This document shows positions 16,179 through 24,658 of a stretch of 64,000 nucleotides of DNA, piece after piece. The notes under the pieces were generated by a model. The model was given only the letters and a program-made list of their open reading frames with translations, searched no databases and was not told the origin of the DNA. This DNA is from Fontivita pretiosa. GTDB lineage: Bacteria; Planctomycetota; Phycisphaerae; Tepidisphaerales; Tepidisphaeraceae. Every line of letters begins with the position of its first letter. Within the stretch, counting starts at the first letter, position 1. Position numbers and translations under genes: made by a program. Location: assembly GCF_050410795.1 (NCBI RefSeq), contig NZ_CP191258.1, forward strand, positions 4,650,001 through 4,714,000, read 5' to 3'.

Positions 16179-18017
16179 ATGCGGACCATGAAGCTGGGCA
16201 TACGCACGAAGGTGATCATCGTACCGGCGGTGATGCTGCTGGTGGCGGTGGCGGGCAGCGTGCTGCTCCTGGGCACTCGTCTGCGGGCCGAGTACGCGCG
16301 GTCGATGCACGAATCGGTGCGAGGCATCGCCGAGAACCTCAAGCTTCAGTTGGAACGGTTGTTCGAGCTGGGCTTTCCCCTGCACGACATCGCCGGTTTC
16401 GACGAACAGTGCCGCGAGATTCTCCGCCAGCACCCGCGGTTGTCCTACGCCTGCATCGTGGACGCCAGCGATGCCGTGCTCTTTGAGGCGCATCGTCATG
16501 CCGCGGAGGGTCCGACGCATCGTCACCGGGGGGAAATCGAGGGTCGAATCACGCGACTGGACATGTTCGCCGCCCAGGATCAGCGCGAGCACGACGTGGT
16601 CAGCGTGCCGATCAACGATCATTCCGGACGGACGGTGGCGCGCGCGGTCGTGGGGTTTCCGCGCGAACTGATCGATGCCAAGGTCAGGGAAGTCACGTAC
16701 TGGACGGTGTCGGCGGCGGCGGCGGTGCTGGTGGTCACCACGGGGTTGCTGTGGATCGTGCTCTCGACGCAGGTCACCCGCCCGCTGTCGGCATTGCTCG
16801 ATGCGATCGGTCAGATTCGCGCCAGCGGCGACCTGCACCGCACGGTGGCCATCAGCTCGCGAGATGAGATCGGGCAACTGGCCGACAGCTTCAACGGGAT
16901 GCTCGGCGACATACGCGACCGCGACGGGCAGATCCGCAGGCATGTGGCGGAGCTTCAGAAGGCCCGCGACGAGCTGGAGCTGCGGGTCCAGCAGCGCACC
17001 GCCGACCTGAGCCGCGCCAACCAGGAGCTTCAGCAGGAGATGGCCCGTCGCCGACAGGCCGAGGCGCTGCGCGAGCAGATGCACGCGAATCTGGTGGAGG
17101 CTTCGCGAAAGGCGGGTATGGCGGATGTGGCGACGGGCGTGCTGCGCAACGTCGGCAACGTGCTGAACAGCGTCAATGTCGCTGCTCAGCTCATGCACGA
17201 TGCACTGAAACAGAGCCAGCTTGCGTCGCTGGGTCTGGCGGTGCGGATGATCGAACAGCACCTTGCGGACCTGCCGCGGTTCATCGCCGACGACGAACGC
17301 GGAAAGCAGCTTCCGCTGTTTCTGTGCAAGCTGGGCAAACAACTGGAGCTGGAGCGTTCGGCGTGGCTGCGCGAGCTGGAAGGGCTCGTGCAGAACATCA
17401 ATCACATGAAGGAGATCGTGAGCATGCAGCAATCGCTGGCGCGCGTCGCCGGCGCCACCAGCGACCTGCGAGTCGCCGACCTGATCGAGGACGCGCTGAA
17501 GATTAACCAGGCCGGGCTTCAGCGACATCAGGTGACGGTGCGGCGGAAATACATGCAGGCTCAGGACGGCGGCAGCGCCGGCGACGTCGTGATCCATTCC
17601 GACAGGCACAAACTGCTTCAGATCCTGATCAACCTGATTTCCAACGCCAAGTACGCGCTGACGGAATCGGAGCAGGCCGAGAAAGTGCTGACGCTTCGCG
17701 TCACGCAGTTGACCGATGCCGGGCAGGTCCGCATCGACGTGATCGACAACGGCGTGGGCATCGCTGCGGAAAACATGTCCAGGATCTTCCAGTTTGGCTT
17801 CACCACGCGTAGCACGGGACACGGATTCGGGCTGCACACCAGCGCGCTGGTGGCGAAGGAGCTTGGCGGGACGCTGGTGGCTGCCAGCGATGGGCCGGGA
17901 CGCGGCGCCACCTTCAGCCTCACGATTCCGATCCGCCCAGGCAACAGTCCGGGCAACGACCAAAGCAGCACAACCGGAGCAGAGCCATGTGTTCCCAGGG
18001 CCAATGCCCAGGCGTAG
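16179..18017 (+). CDS. Membrane sensor histidine kinase-like protein, H-box His replaced by Arg
   Basis: A 612-residue protein. The N-terminal helix (VIIVPAVMLLVAVAGSVLLL, about 13-32) and a second helix (about 178-198) bracket a periplasmic sensor of about 140 residues; a HAMP domain (VTRPLSALLDAI onward), a long coiled coil (ELQKARDELELRVQQRTADL) and a kinase core follow. The dimerisation motif reads ATGVLRNVGNVLNSVNV. In relatives I know, this motif is ATGVLHNVGNVLNSVN with His as phosphoacceptor; here residue 323 is Arg (codon CGC at 17145-17147). The ATPase domain looks complete: NLISNAKYAL, DNGVGI, FGFTTRSTGHGFGLHTSALV. Its last 31 bases overlap the next gene, so the two are coupled. 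It may signal through its partner without classical autophosphorylation. Confidence 0.9.
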   Translation: MRTMKLGIRTKVIIVPAVMLLVAVAGSVLLLGTRLRAEYARSMHESVRGIAENLKLQLERLFELGFPLHDIAGFDEQCREILRQHPRLSYACIVDASDAVLFEAHRHAAEGPTHRHRGEIEGRITRLDMFAAQDQREHDVVSVPINDHSGRTVARAVVGFPRELIDAKVREVTYWTVSAAAAVLVVTTGLLWIVLSTQVTRPLSALLDAIGQIRASGDLHRTVAISSRDEIGQLADSFNGMLGDIRDRDGQIRRHVAELQKARDELELRVQQRTADLSRANQELQQEMARRRQAEALREQMHANLVEASRKAGMADVATGVLRNVGNVLNSVNVAAQLMHDALKQSQLASLGLAVRMIEQHLADLPRFIADDERGKQLPLFLCKLGKQLELERSAWLRELEGLVQNINHMKEIVSMQQSLARVAGATSDLRVADLIEDALKINQAGLQRHQVTVRRKYMQAQDGGSAGDVVIHSDRHKLLQILINLISNAKYALTESEQAEKVLTLRVTQLTDAGQVRIDVIDNGVGIAAENMSRIFQFGFTTRSTGHGFGLHTSALVAKELGGTLVAASDGPGRGATFSLTIPIRPGNSPGNDQSSTTGAEPCVPRANAQA

Positions 18018-20173
18018 ACCAGCGTGACGGCCAGTGCCCGGCTGGGTCAAGCGCCACGGAGTCGGCCGGGGCTCAGGCACAGCAGAACGACCCGTCGGCG
18101 GTGCGTCGCATTCTGGTCATCGACGACAACGTCGCGATTCATCAGGACATCCGCAAGACGCTGTGCGGACCAGGCGCGCTCAGCATCACGGAAGCGGCCG
18201 GGGGCGCGGCCGGCGGATCGGGTGATCTGGCCGGGGAGTTGAGCCAGATGGCCGCAGTCCTGTTTGGCCAGGGCGCATCGGCGCCCAGTACCGGCTCAGC
18301 AGAACAGGGCGCCACTCCTGCTCCCGCGACACCCAGGCTTGTCTACCAGGTCGATGGCGCCGAACAGGGGCAGATCGGGCTGGAGAAAGTCATCGCCGCG
18401 CGGCGAAACGGCACGCCTTACCAGGTCGCCTTGGTCGATATACGCATGCCTCCGGGGTGGGATGGCGTGGAAACCATCGAAAGGATCTGGCAGGCCGATC
18501 CGGACATCCAGACGGTGATCTGCTCGGCCTATTCCGATTATTCCTGGAGCGAGATCCATCAGCGCCTGGGGGAGAGCGATCGGCTGGTCATTCTGAAAAA
18601 GCCGTTCGACACGGCGGAGATTTGCCAACTGGCCGCAGCGCTGACGGCCAAGCATCGCCTGGCGGCGGCAGCGCGGCTGAAGCTGGACGAGCTGGAAGCG
18701 AAGGTGGCTGAGCGGACGGCGGACCTGAAGCGGATCAACCAGCAGCTCGCCGAGGAGGTCGAGCAGCGCCGTCGCGCCGAGGCGCAGCTCCGACACGACG
18801 TGCTGCACGACCGGCTAACGTCGCTGCCCAACCGCGCGATGCTTCTGGACCGCATCGAACAGTGCATTCAGAAGCAAAAGGCCGATCCGGCTTTTCAGTT
18901 CGCCGCGCTGTTTCTGGACCTGGATGATTTCAAGGTTGTCAACGACAGCCTGGGACACGAGGCCGGCGATACGCTGCTGATCGAAGTCAGCCGTCGGCTG
19001 ATTCAGGCGGTGGAGCAGTCGCGCGGGGATCCGTCGGCGCCACAGTTTGCCGAGGGGCTGACGGCACGGCTCGGCGGCGACGAGTTCGTCGTCCTGCTGG
19101 AGGGGCTGAGCAGCCCCGAACACGCTCTTGCGGTGGCGGAACGAATCAAGCAGCAGATGGCCGAGCCGATCAATCTGGCCGGGCGGGAGGTGGTGGTCAG
19201 CCAGAGCATCGGCGTAGCCAGCGGGCGTCCGCACTATGAACGCGCGGCGGAGATCCTGCGCGACGCGGACATCGCGGTCTACCAGGCCAAGGCCAACGGC
19301 AAGAACGGCTACGCGGTATTCGACGCCCGAATGCACGCCGAAGCCCAGCAGCGTCTGGAGCTTGAGATCGAGCTGCGCAAGGCCGTGCAGTCCGAGCAGT
19401 TCACGATCGTCTATCAACCGATCTTCTCATTGAGCAGCGGTCGGCTGGAAGGGTTTGAGGCCCTGTTGCGCTGGACCCACTCGACCCACGGAGTGATCCC
19501 GCCGCAGCGATTCATTCCCCTGGCCGAGAGCACCGGCCTGATCGGCTCGCTGGGAGCCTGGGTCATGCGTGAAGCGTGCCGGCAGGCGCTTCGCTGGCGG
19601 GTTCGCTTCGCCGAGCAGTACCCTGAGCTGTGGATCAGCGTCAATCTCTCCGGGCGGCAGCTTCAGATGAGCGACCTGCCGGACCAGATTGACCAGATCA
19701 TCGCCCACAGCGGAGTGGATCGCTCGGCGGTGCGACTGGAGGTGACCGAGAGCGTGCTGATGCAGCAGGGGGACGGGTCGTTGGCGACGCTGGCAGAACT
19801 TCGCCGCAGGGGTCTGGCGCTGGCGATGGACGATTTCGGCACCGGCTATTCTTCGCTGAGCCGATTGCATCAGTTGCCGATCACCACGATCAAGATCGAC
19901 CAGTCGTTCGTGCGCGAGATGAGTCTGAGCGGTCGCAGCTATACGGCGACGGTACAGGCGATCATCATGCTGGCGCACAACTGCGGGTTCAGCGTGGTGG
20001 CCGAGGGGGTCGAAACCCCCGACCAGCTCGCCCAGCTTCAGGCACTGGATTGCGACAGTGCGCAGGGATTCCTGCTGTCGCAGCCGCTGGACGTGGGGGC
20101 GGCCGAGGCGCTGCTGGCCCAGCCGGCGCAGCCGGGCGCCTGCCGACAGTTTCTGTATCGCCGGGCCGGTTAA
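17987..20173 (+). CDS. Response regulator with GGDEF and EAL domains (cyclic di-GMP turnover)
   Basis: A 728-residue cytoplasmic protein. An N-terminal tail is followed by a receiver domain (about 38-225: RRILVIDDNVAIHQDIRKT ... ALVDIRMPPGWDGVETI ... VICSAYSDYSW ... ILKKPFD). Between its first strand and the phosphorylation site lies a Gly/Ala-rich insert of about 55 residues. A coiled coil (about 228-262) leads into a GGDEF domain with intact LGGDEF near residue 361, and an EAL domain with EALLRW near 490, VNLSGRQL, DDFGTGYSSL and EGVETPDQL. Both catalytic motifs are intact, so it could make and degrade c-di-GMP. The overlap with the preceding kinase gene marks them as a two-component pair. 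Confidence 0.95.
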   Translation: MCSQGQCPGVDQRDGQCPAGSSATESAGAQAQQNDPSAVRRILVIDDNVAIHQDIRKTLCGPGALSITEAAGGAAGGSGDLAGELSQMAAVLFGQGASAPSTGSAEQGATPAPATPRLVYQVDGAEQGQIGLEKVIAARRNGTPYQVALVDIRMPPGWDGVETIERIWQADPDIQTVICSAYSDYSWSEIHQRLGESDRLVILKKPFDTAEICQLAAALTAKHRLAAAARLKLDELEAKVAERTADLKRINQQLAEEVEQRRRAEAQLRHDVLHDRLTSLPNRAMLLDRIEQCIQKQKADPAFQFAALFLDLDDFKVVNDSLGHEAGDTLLIEVSRRLIQAVEQSRGDPSAPQFAEGLTARLGGDEFVVLLEGLSSPEHALAVAERIKQQMAEPINLAGREVVVSQSIGVASGRPHYERAAEILRDADIAVYQAKANGKNGYAVFDARMHAEAQQRLELEIELRKAVQSEQFTIVYQPIFSLSSGRLEGFEALLRWTHSTHGVIPPQRFIPLAESTGLIGSLGAWVMREACRQALRWRVRFAEQYPELWISVNLSGRQLQMSDLPDQIDQIIAHSGVDRSAVRLEVTESVLMQQGDGSLATLAELRRRGLALAMDDFGTGYSSLSRLHQLPITTIKIDQSFVREMSLSGRSYTATVQAIIMLAHNCGFSVVAEGVETPDQLAQLQALDCDSAQGFLLSQPLDVGAAEALLAQPAQPGACRQFLYRRAG

Positions 20174-20201
20174 GCTGCATTCGCCGCGGCAATCGCGTGG
20201 G

Positions 20202-20531
20202 TTACTTCCCGTCGGAGCTGACGATGACCAAACCCTTCATGCGCGGGTGATAAGCACAGGAATAGGCGAACCTGCCCGCCCGGGTGAATCGGAACGAAAA
20301 CGATCCGCCGGGCTTGAGGTTGTCGGAATTGAACGATCCATCCGCCGCCACGACCGTGTGGTCGCGGTCGTCACGGTTGATCCAGACCACGGTGTCGCCA
20401 GCCTTGATTTCGAGACTTGCCGGTGAATAGGCCATCTGGTCGATAACGACGGTGTGCCTTTCGGCCAGCGCGTTGGTCGCGCCGGCCAGACACATCAGCC
20501 AAGCGAAGCAGAAGAAGCCTGATCGGATCAT
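20202..20531 (-). CDS. Secreted plastocyanin/cupredoxin-like copper protein
   Basis: A 109-residue protein. It has a signal peptide (SGFFCFAWLMCLAGATNALA, residues 4-23), then a single cupredoxin domain with the family start VVIDQMAYSPASLEIKAGDT and copper ligands His in RDDRDHTVVA plus Cys, His and Met in YSCAYHPRMKG. Such proteins carry electrons or copper in the periplasm. The frame is open for more than 1.4 kb upstream, but only this part is protein-like; the ATG at 20531 begins the signal peptide and has an AGGAT site. It is divergent from the HD-domain gene (103 bases). Confidence 0.9.
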   Translation of the reverse strand: MIRSGFFCFAWLMCLAGATNALAERHTVVIDQMAYSPASLEIKAGDTVVWINRDDRDHTVVAADGSFNSDNLKPGGSFSFRFTRAGRFAYSCAYHPRMKGLVIVSSDGK

Positions 20532-20633
20532 CGCGAATCCTGCAATACAGCAGACAATGACGGGGCGAGGTCCGTTGGGGCCGATTCGAGTTTGCGGGCC
20601 GGACAAGGGCCTGAGGTAGTATATCGACGATCC

Positions 20634-21920
20634 ATGCCGGAAAAGATCATTCGAGACCCGGTGCACGATGTAATCGCGTTTCGCCTGGAGGACGCGACCG
20701 ATGCGTTGCTGTTTCGGCTCTTGAATACCGTTCAATTCCAGCGGTTGCGGCGCATTCGGCAACTGGGGCTGGCGAATCTGGCTTATCCGGGGGCGGATCA
20801 TTCCCGCTACGGGCACAGTTTGGGGGTCATGGAGACGGCCCGCAAGATGCTGGGCAGGCTCGCCGAGCAGGTCCCGGTGTCGCAGCATCAGATAACGATC
20901 TGTTTGGCGGCGGCACTGCTGCATGACCTGGGACACGGGCCATTCAGCCACGTCTTCGAGCGCGTCAGTGGAATCGATCACGAGCATCTCACGCAGCGGC
21001 TGATCCTGGACCCGGACAGCCAGGTGCATCAGGTCCTGATCGAACACGATGCGGCGCTGCCGCAAGCCATCGTCGCCCTGATGCGCTGTCAGCCGGTTCG
21101 AACCTGGCTGTGCGACATCCTGGCCAGCCAGCTTGACGCCGATCGCCTGGATTATCTGCTGCGCGACAACCTGATGACCGGCAGCAAGTACGGCGACTAC
21201 GACCTGAGCTGGCTGCTGCGCGCGCTGACGATCGACGAGGCCAGCAACCGGCTGGCGGTGACGTGGAAGGGCATTAGCGCCGTGGAAGCCTACCTCCAGT
21301 CCCGATACCACATGTATCACAACGTCTACTTTCACAAGGTCGTCCGCAGCGCCGAGGGAATGCTGAAGCTGGCGCTTCAGCGGGCGCGGCGACTGGCGGT
21401 GCAGGGGCGACTCGACGGGCCGCACGCCAACAGCCCCGCGCTGAAGGCCCTGCTTGGCCAGCAACTCACGATCGAGCAGTTCAGCGAGCTGGACGATGTG
21501 TCCGTGATGCACTGCTTCAAGCTGTGGGCTGCCGGCGATGAGCCGGTTCTGGCGTCGCTTTGCCGCGGGTTGTTGTATCGCCGGCTGTTCAAGACGATCG
21601 ATCTGAGTGGCATCGACGACCCGGCGACGATCGGTCGGATGGTTCAGGCCGTCGCGCAGGCAATCGCGTCGCAGGGCGGCGAACCGGCCTACGAAATGTT
21701 TTATGACGAGCCGTTTGACACGCCTTACGAAATCTATCAGCCCGAACAGCTCGAAACCACGCGAGGCATCCTGATCAAGGCGGCCGACGGCAGCGTGCGC
21801 GAGTTCGCCACGATTTCGCCGCTGATCGGCGGGCTCAGTCGGCAACTGATGTTTCGCCGACTGCACGTGGCGCCGCAGTGGGCAGAACTGGCGCAGACAA
21901 CGCTGGGGCGGATTCAGTGA
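20634..21920 (+). CDS. HD-domain phosphohydrolase (dGTPase/SAMHD1-like)
   Basis: A 428-residue metal-dependent phosphohydrolase. The N-terminus IIRDPVHDVIAF and LLNTVQFQRLRRIRQLGL are typical of the YdhJ/SAMHD1-like group. The metal ligands are the His in DHSRYGHSLGVM, the HD pair in LLHDLGHGPFSHVFE, and an Asp in SQLDADRLDYLLRDNL. The C-terminal helical region ends with EIYQPEQLETTRGILIKAADG. The substrate could be a nucleotide or another phosphoester; the sequence does not settle it. I use the ATG at 20634 (MPEKIIRDP) rather than the upstream in-frame start because homology begins there. Confidence 0.92.
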   Translation: MPEKIIRDPVHDVIAFRLEDATDALLFRLLNTVQFQRLRRIRQLGLANLAYPGADHSRYGHSLGVMETARKMLGRLAEQVPVSQHQITICLAAALLHDLGHGPFSHVFERVSGIDHEHLTQRLILDPDSQVHQVLIEHDAALPQAIVALMRCQPVRTWLCDILASQLDADRLDYLLRDNLMTGSKYGDYDLSWLLRALTIDEASNRLAVTWKGISAVEAYLQSRYHMYHNVYFHKVVRSAEGMLKLALQRARRLAVQGRLDGPHANSPALKALLGQQLTIEQFSELDDVSVMHCFKLWAAGDEPVLASLCRGLLYRRLFKTIDLSGIDDPATIGRMVQAVAQAIASQGGEPAYEMFYDEPFDTPYEIYQPEQLETTRGILIKAADGSVREFATISPLIGGLSRQLMFRRLHVAPQWAELAQTTLGRIQ

Positions 21921-21985
21921 GCCGCTGGGCACGATCCACTGTTGCGGCACAGGCCAGTACTGTGCTGCATGCGAGCGCCCCAGGA

Positions 21986-24607
21986 CTAACCGGCGCCGCG
22001 CCGCCCGCGCCGGGTCAGCAGCATGGCGGCGAGCAGGCCTGCCCCAAGCGCCGCCGGCTCGGGTACGACGCTGACAGGCAGGCCCAGCGCCAGCAGCGAT
22101 TGGCTGAGCGAGCTGTGCGGTGCGGCGGCGATACCCGCTTGCCAGTTGCCCGCCAGCAGGTACAGGTCGCGGATGTCCACGAAGCCGGAATAGTCGAAGT
22201 CTCCGCCGGCCCAGGTGGCGCTGGTCTGCCAGTGGATCGCCAGCAGAGACAGGTCATCGGCATCGACCGCGCCGTCCAGGTTCGCATCGCCGGTCCATGT
22301 CGCGATCAGCAGGACCGAGCTGTTGTCGATCGTTTCTCCAGCGAAACTGCCCAGACCCAGATCACTGTTGTCCGCCAGGGCAAGAGACTTGGCCGGATTG
22401 GCCTGAGCGATGGAGCTGACGATTCGGCCGGAGCCGACCTGTGCCAGAAGAGCGTTGAAGGGCGATGCGGGGGTAAAGTAATCGACGATGACGGCGGCAT
22501 CGGCGATATCGAGCAGGGCGCCCGCGGTGCCGACGCTCAGGCCGGCGGCGCGAAGCGTTCCGCCTGTGAGCATCAGCCTTGGCGCGCCGCCAGCCTCGCC
22601 CACGCGCACCGCGCCGTTCAGATTCAGGTGCTGGCCATTCAGTTGAAGCGTGATCGAGCCAGCGGCAGCGCGCAGGTCGTGTGCCGAGGCGTTGGCGGTG
22701 AGTGTGACGGTGTAGGTCGAGTCGAGGTTGAATACGGCGTCGTCGCCAGCGGTGGGCGGGGCGGCCAGGCTCCAGTTGCCGCCGGTCTGCCACTGTCCGC
22801 CTGCCGGCGCGATCCACTGCCCGCCGCCCAGCGGCAGGGGTTGCAGCAGAAACGCCATTGCCCCCTCGGGACGTCGTCCTGGACCGGCGACGTAGCGTGC
22901 GGTGTTGCCGCTGACCGCGGTGATGCTGTTCAGGCCTGTCCAGCCGGCGGGGCCGATCCCGCCGCTGACCAGATCGCCCAGATCATGGAAGCCGTCGTCC
23001 GCGGACCAGTAAAACGCCGCGTCGCCAGCAGGCGCGCCGCCGACGTACTTGCGATACCAGCCGAGCACCTGTCCGCTGTCGGTGATGAATTGCGGGCGAG
23101 TAAAGGCGGTTCCGTCGCTGCCCTGGGAGAAGACCAGAGGCGTGGTGATGTCGCTGTCATCGTCGTGAAACCACCCGGACTGCCCGCGGTCTTCGTCGCC
23201 CGGGCCGAAACGATCGCTCACTCCCGCCGCCTGGCCGGAGTCGTTCAATACCAGCACCTCGGAGTACCTGAACCCCGTTGTGGCGGTGTGCTGCGCGTCG
23301 GTCAGGCCGATGTGGCGAGTTGTTCCGTTGCTGTACAGCCAGGAGGAATAGCCGGCGTAGGTGTCGCCGACCTGTCGCTCGGCAAAGCCTGCGACTTGCC
23401 CGGCGTTGTTCACCAGCAGCGGGCCGTTGTCCTGATGGCCGCTGGCGTAAGTGTGCTCGCCATCCAGCAGCCCGATCCGCACGCTGCTGGCGCCGTCATA
23501 CACCCAGGCCGATTCTCCAAGCCACTGCCCCGAAGCATCGAAGCGATCGGAGTAACCGGCGACATAGCCGGCGTCGCTGGCGACCGAAACATCGCTGTAC
23601 TGATATCCGCCGGCGCCGGTGTGTTGTGAATCGATCAATCCGATTCGGGTGGTGACTGCGGCGCGGTACGCCCAGGCGCTGAGCCCCTGGTCATTGCCGC
23701 CGTTGTAGCGGTAGGAGATTCCCGCGACCTGCCCATTACGGCTGATGAACAGGGGGAAGCTGCTTTGGGAGCCGTCGGCATCGGTGTGAACGGCGTCGAA
23801 ATAGCCGATGCGCGTGGTCAGGCCGTTGCTGTAGATCCATGCCGCATCGCCGGGAAACGCCCCGGGCAGGTACAGGTCGGAGTGTCCGATGGCCTGGCCG
23901 GATGCATTCAACCCCACCACGTCGGTGTACTCGTAACCATCACTGCGGGTGTAGTCGCCACCGAACAGGCCGATCCTTCGGGTGACGCCGTTGCTGTAGA
24001 GCCAGGCGGTCTGTCCCGGCGAGACGAAGCCGCCGTAGCGGTGGGAGATGCCCGCAGCCAGGCCTGCATCGTTGAGAAACTCGATTCGGCTGAATTGCGT
24101 GCCGTCGGTGTCGGTGTGGGTGGAGTCGGTGTAACCCAGGCGGATGTTGGTGCCGGCGCTGTAGAGCCAGGCGGAATACCCCGCCGCCAGCCCGCCGTTG
24201 AATCGTTGCGACTGTCCGGCTGCCTGTCCCAGGGCATTGAGCAACTGGGCGTGGCTGAGCTGGTAGCCGTTGGTGGCGTTGGTGTGCTCGGCGTCATACA
24301 AGCCGATCCGAAACGTCGTGTCATCGATGAAAATCCAGGCCGATTTGCCCAGATCGCTCAATCCGCCGTAGCGTTGTGACTCACCGATAGCGGTGCCGCC
24401 CGCGTTCAGCGCAGCCACGGAGCTTGCCCGTTGGCCGTCGGAACGGGTGTGCTGGGCATCGGTGAAACCGAGCGTGCGGATGAGATAGCTCGGCGTCGCC
24501 GCGGCGGTGATGTCGGGGCGACCCAGGATCGCGCAGGTCGCCGCTGCGATCAAGATGGCTGTGCCGCGGCGCGATCTTCGCGTGAACGTGCGTATTGGCG
24601 TTGGCAT
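21986..24607 (-). CDS. Large PEP-CTERM surface protein with eight to nine ~55-residue repeats and a dockerin-like pair
   Basis: An 873-residue exported protein with a strong GGAAGG site. After the signal peptide (about 15-36), residues about 42-540 are tandem repeats of about 55 residues. Each reads roughly RIGL.D..HT...G, then S....LN..GQAAG.S.RY.GG, then G.SAWLYSNG. Eight copies are clear and a ninth is degenerate. The pattern suggests a beta-propeller or solenoid. A beta-sandwich-like region follows (GGQWQTGGNWSLAAPPTAGD), then two EF-hand-like units (GDANLDGAVDADDLSLLAIHW and GDFDYSGFVDIRDLYLLAGNW, about 772-825), and a PEP-CTERM tail (VVPEPAALGAGLLAAMLL plus RRGRRG). Function unknown; probably a surface or matrix protein. 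Confidence 0.88.
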   Translation of the reverse strand: MPTPIRTFTRRSRRGTAILIAAATCAILGRPDITAAATPSYLIRTLGFTDAQHTRSDGQRASSVAALNAGGTAIGESQRYGGLSDLGKSAWIFIDDTTFRIGLYDAEHTNATNGYQLSHAQLLNALGQAAGQSQRFNGGLAAGYSAWLYSAGTNIRLGYTDSTHTDTDGTQFSRIEFLNDAGLAAGISHRYGGFVSPGQTAWLYSNGVTRRIGLFGGDYTRSDGYEYTDVVGLNASGQAIGHSDLYLPGAFPGDAAWIYSNGLTTRIGYFDAVHTDADGSQSSFPLFISRNGQVAGISYRYNGGNDQGLSAWAYRAAVTTRIGLIDSQHTGAGGYQYSDVSVASDAGYVAGYSDRFDASGQWLGESAWVYDGASSVRIGLLDGEHTYASGHQDNGPLLVNNAGQVAGFAERQVGDTYAGYSSWLYSNGTTRHIGLTDAQHTATTGFRYSEVLVLNDSGQAAGVSDRFGPGDEDRGQSGWFHDDDSDITTPLVFSQGSDGTAFTRPQFITDSGQVLGWYRKYVGGAPAGDAAFYWSADDGFHDLGDLVSGGIGPAGWTGLNSITAVSGNTARYVAGPGRRPEGAMAFLLQPLPLGGGQWIAPAGGQWQTGGNWSLAAPPTAGDDAVFNLDSTYTVTLTANASAHDLRAAAGSITLQLNGQHLNLNGAVRVGEAGGAPRLMLTGGTLRAAGLSVGTAGALLDIADAAVIVDYFTPASPFNALLAQVGSGRIVSSIAQANPAKSLALADNSDLGLGSFAGETIDNSSVLLIATWTGDANLDGAVDADDLSLLAIHWQTSATWAGGDFDYSGFVDIRDLYLLAGNWQAGIAAAPHSSLSQSLLALGLPVSVVPEPAALGAGLLAAMLLTRRGRRGAG

Positions 24608-24658
24608 CTTCCTTCCCTCATGGCGGTGCGTCTCGAAGGCGCACGCAAGTGGTCCTCT

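Noticed and set aside
16152..18080. 642-residue minus-strand frame
   Set aside because: Antisense of the histidine kinase gene; no ribosome site or domain, with Arg/His/Gln-rich composition.
20532..21950. Upstream extension of the cupredoxin frame (582 residues in total)
   Set aside because: The extension is antisense to the HD-domain gene and the signal peptide begins at 20531.
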